Positions 4,719 through 5,369 of a stretch of DNA of 5,369 nt are shown here, piece after piece. The position numbers were made by a program, and so were the translations under genes. Each line of letters opens with the position of its first letter. Positions within the stretch are counted from its first letter, which is position 1. The stretch is from contig CAJWHX010000261.1 in NCBI GenBank assembly GCA_913040875.1, positions 1-5,369 of the forward strand. Direction: 5' to 3'. Under the pieces are notes generated by a model, which searched no databases, was not told where the DNA came from, and was given only the letters and a program-made list of their open reading frames with translations. This DNA comes from an uncultured Pseudomonadota bacterium. GTDB taxonomy: Bacteria > Myxococcota > UBA796.

Positions 4719-5369
4719 TTATTCAGCGGCTTCATCCTCTGCTGACGGTGCCTTTTCAGGAAGATCGTCGGCATCTAGACAGCAGCGGAACGACAAGTTA
4801 GAATCTGCCCACTCAGCCTTCATCTTTGTTGTGAATGCACAACGATTTGACTGCTCGTCTTTCGGAACTTTGTATCCACCACCTTTAATAACGACCTCTG
4901 TGTCATTCGCGAATGTATCAGTCCATTCACGGGGTCCTGCACTCATACCAAAGACACCGTAAGTAGACAAACACTCTTCTTCTCCGGAAAATACATACTC
5001 CCCATTCACCATACAGTGATTGGAGTCAAAGCGATCTCCATAAGAAAATATGTTGCTTTCCCAGCCTTTACAAGCCTTTTCCCACTCGGTAGATGTGCAC
5101 AAACGTTTACCAACACTTTCGCAAAGGCTATTGGCCTGCTCATATGTGACTTGTGTTGTTGGATACTGTGGAAAATCTGGGTCAACGCCCGTTGGGTTGT
5201 TCCATTCGAATCGATCGATGTAAAATCCTTTAACGTTTACTTTTGTGGCAACTGCCTCTGAACGAGCAGCCCATGTTCTATCGTTTCGACCTTTGGGCTG
5301 ACTATTCTTCACACCCTTTTCATCACCAACCACGCGTTCATACTCTTGTGCCAGTGCTCCGACAAGAGT
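4719..5369 (-). CDS. SUMF1/FGE-sulfatase-domain protein, 5' end beyond the window
   Basis: The frame is open to the right edge. The in-frame GTG at 5333 is probably internal, because 12 further codons (TLVGALAQEYER) precede it. The visible 216 residues contain a formylglycine-generating-enzyme-like (SUMF1) domain: VKGFYIDRFEW, VTYEQANSLCESVGKRLCTS then TEWEKACKG (usual form AxxYCxWxGKRLPTEAEWE), YGVFGMSAGPREWTDTF (usual GLxDMxGNVWEW), VIKGGGYKVP (usual RGGSW) and LSFRCC (usual GFR). The domain's usual metal/active-site cysteine pair of true FGE is not seen, so a binding or structural role is more likely than sulfatase maturation. Eight cysteines suggest disulfides and export to the periplasm or surface. 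LVGALA followed by QEYER could be the end of a signal peptide. The C-terminus is acidic (DADDLPEKAPSAEDEAAE) and ends at TAA 4719-4721. In myxobacterial-type genomes such domains often accompany kinases or lipoproteins, but no partner is visible here. Confidence 0.85.
   Translation of the reverse strand, partial: TLVGALAQEYERVVGDEKGVKNSQPKGRNDRTWAARSEAVATKVNVKGFYIDRFEWNNPTGVDPDFPQYPTTQVTYEQANSLCESVGKRLCTSTEWEKACKGWESNIFSYGDRFDSNHCMVNGEYVFSGEEECLSTYGVFGMSAGPREWTDTFANDTEVVIKGGGYKVPKDEQSNRCAFTTKMKAEWADSNLSFRCCLDADDLPEKAPSAEDEAAE

Noticed and set aside
5016..5261. Plus-strand 81-codon ORF opposite the SUMF1-domain gene
   Set aside because: Antisense to a recognised conserved domain; no independent support.

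Overview
The window looks like an accessory or poorly conserved stretch of a Gram-negative bacterial chromosome with moderate GC content. An outer-membrane-type beta-barrel protein with an Ig-like domain, a Cys-rich SUMF1-type domain protein, and a CarD/CdnL-type RNA polymerase regulator with a long extension together suggest a deltaproteobacterial-type lineage (Myxococcota or Bradymonadia-like). That assignment is inference from gene content only; no rRNA or other phylogenetic marker is present.

Layout from left to right. (1) Positions 1-345, minus strand: the 5' part of an acidic protein of unknown function that runs off the left edge. (2) Positions 375-1580, plus strand: an Ig-like (Big_1/invasin-type) domain, a Thr/Ser/Glu then Lys/Pro-rich linker, and a C-terminal beta-barrel-like domain. 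It has no visible signal peptide, and its 5' end abuts the acidic gene head to head with almost no room for a promoter. (3) A 46-base convergent gap. (4) Positions 1627-2805, minus strand: a membrane-anchored family 2 glycosyltransferase of the carotenoid/hopanoid-associated type. (5) Positions 2806-2991: a divergent control region with a perfect 16-bp tandem repeat carrying -10-like elements for the glycosyltransferase, and a good sigma70-type promoter plus leader hairpin for the rightward gene. (6) Positions 2992-4395, plus strand: a CarD/CdnL N-terminal domain fused to about 325 residues of unrecognised, largely helical and finally Lys-rich sequence. (7) Positions 4396-4718: no gene, but several short repeats and a nested palindrome. 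(8) Positions 4719-5369, minus strand: the C-terminal part of a SUMF1/FGE-sulfatase-domain protein whose 5' end lies beyond the right edge.

No operon or defined multi-gene system can be shown here; neighbouring genes are mostly divergent or convergent. The most interesting item is the enlarged CarD-family protein divergent from a glycosyltransferase. Next is the abnormal junction near 345-375, where a putative outer-membrane protein appears to have lost its export signal or to be joined to foreign sequence.
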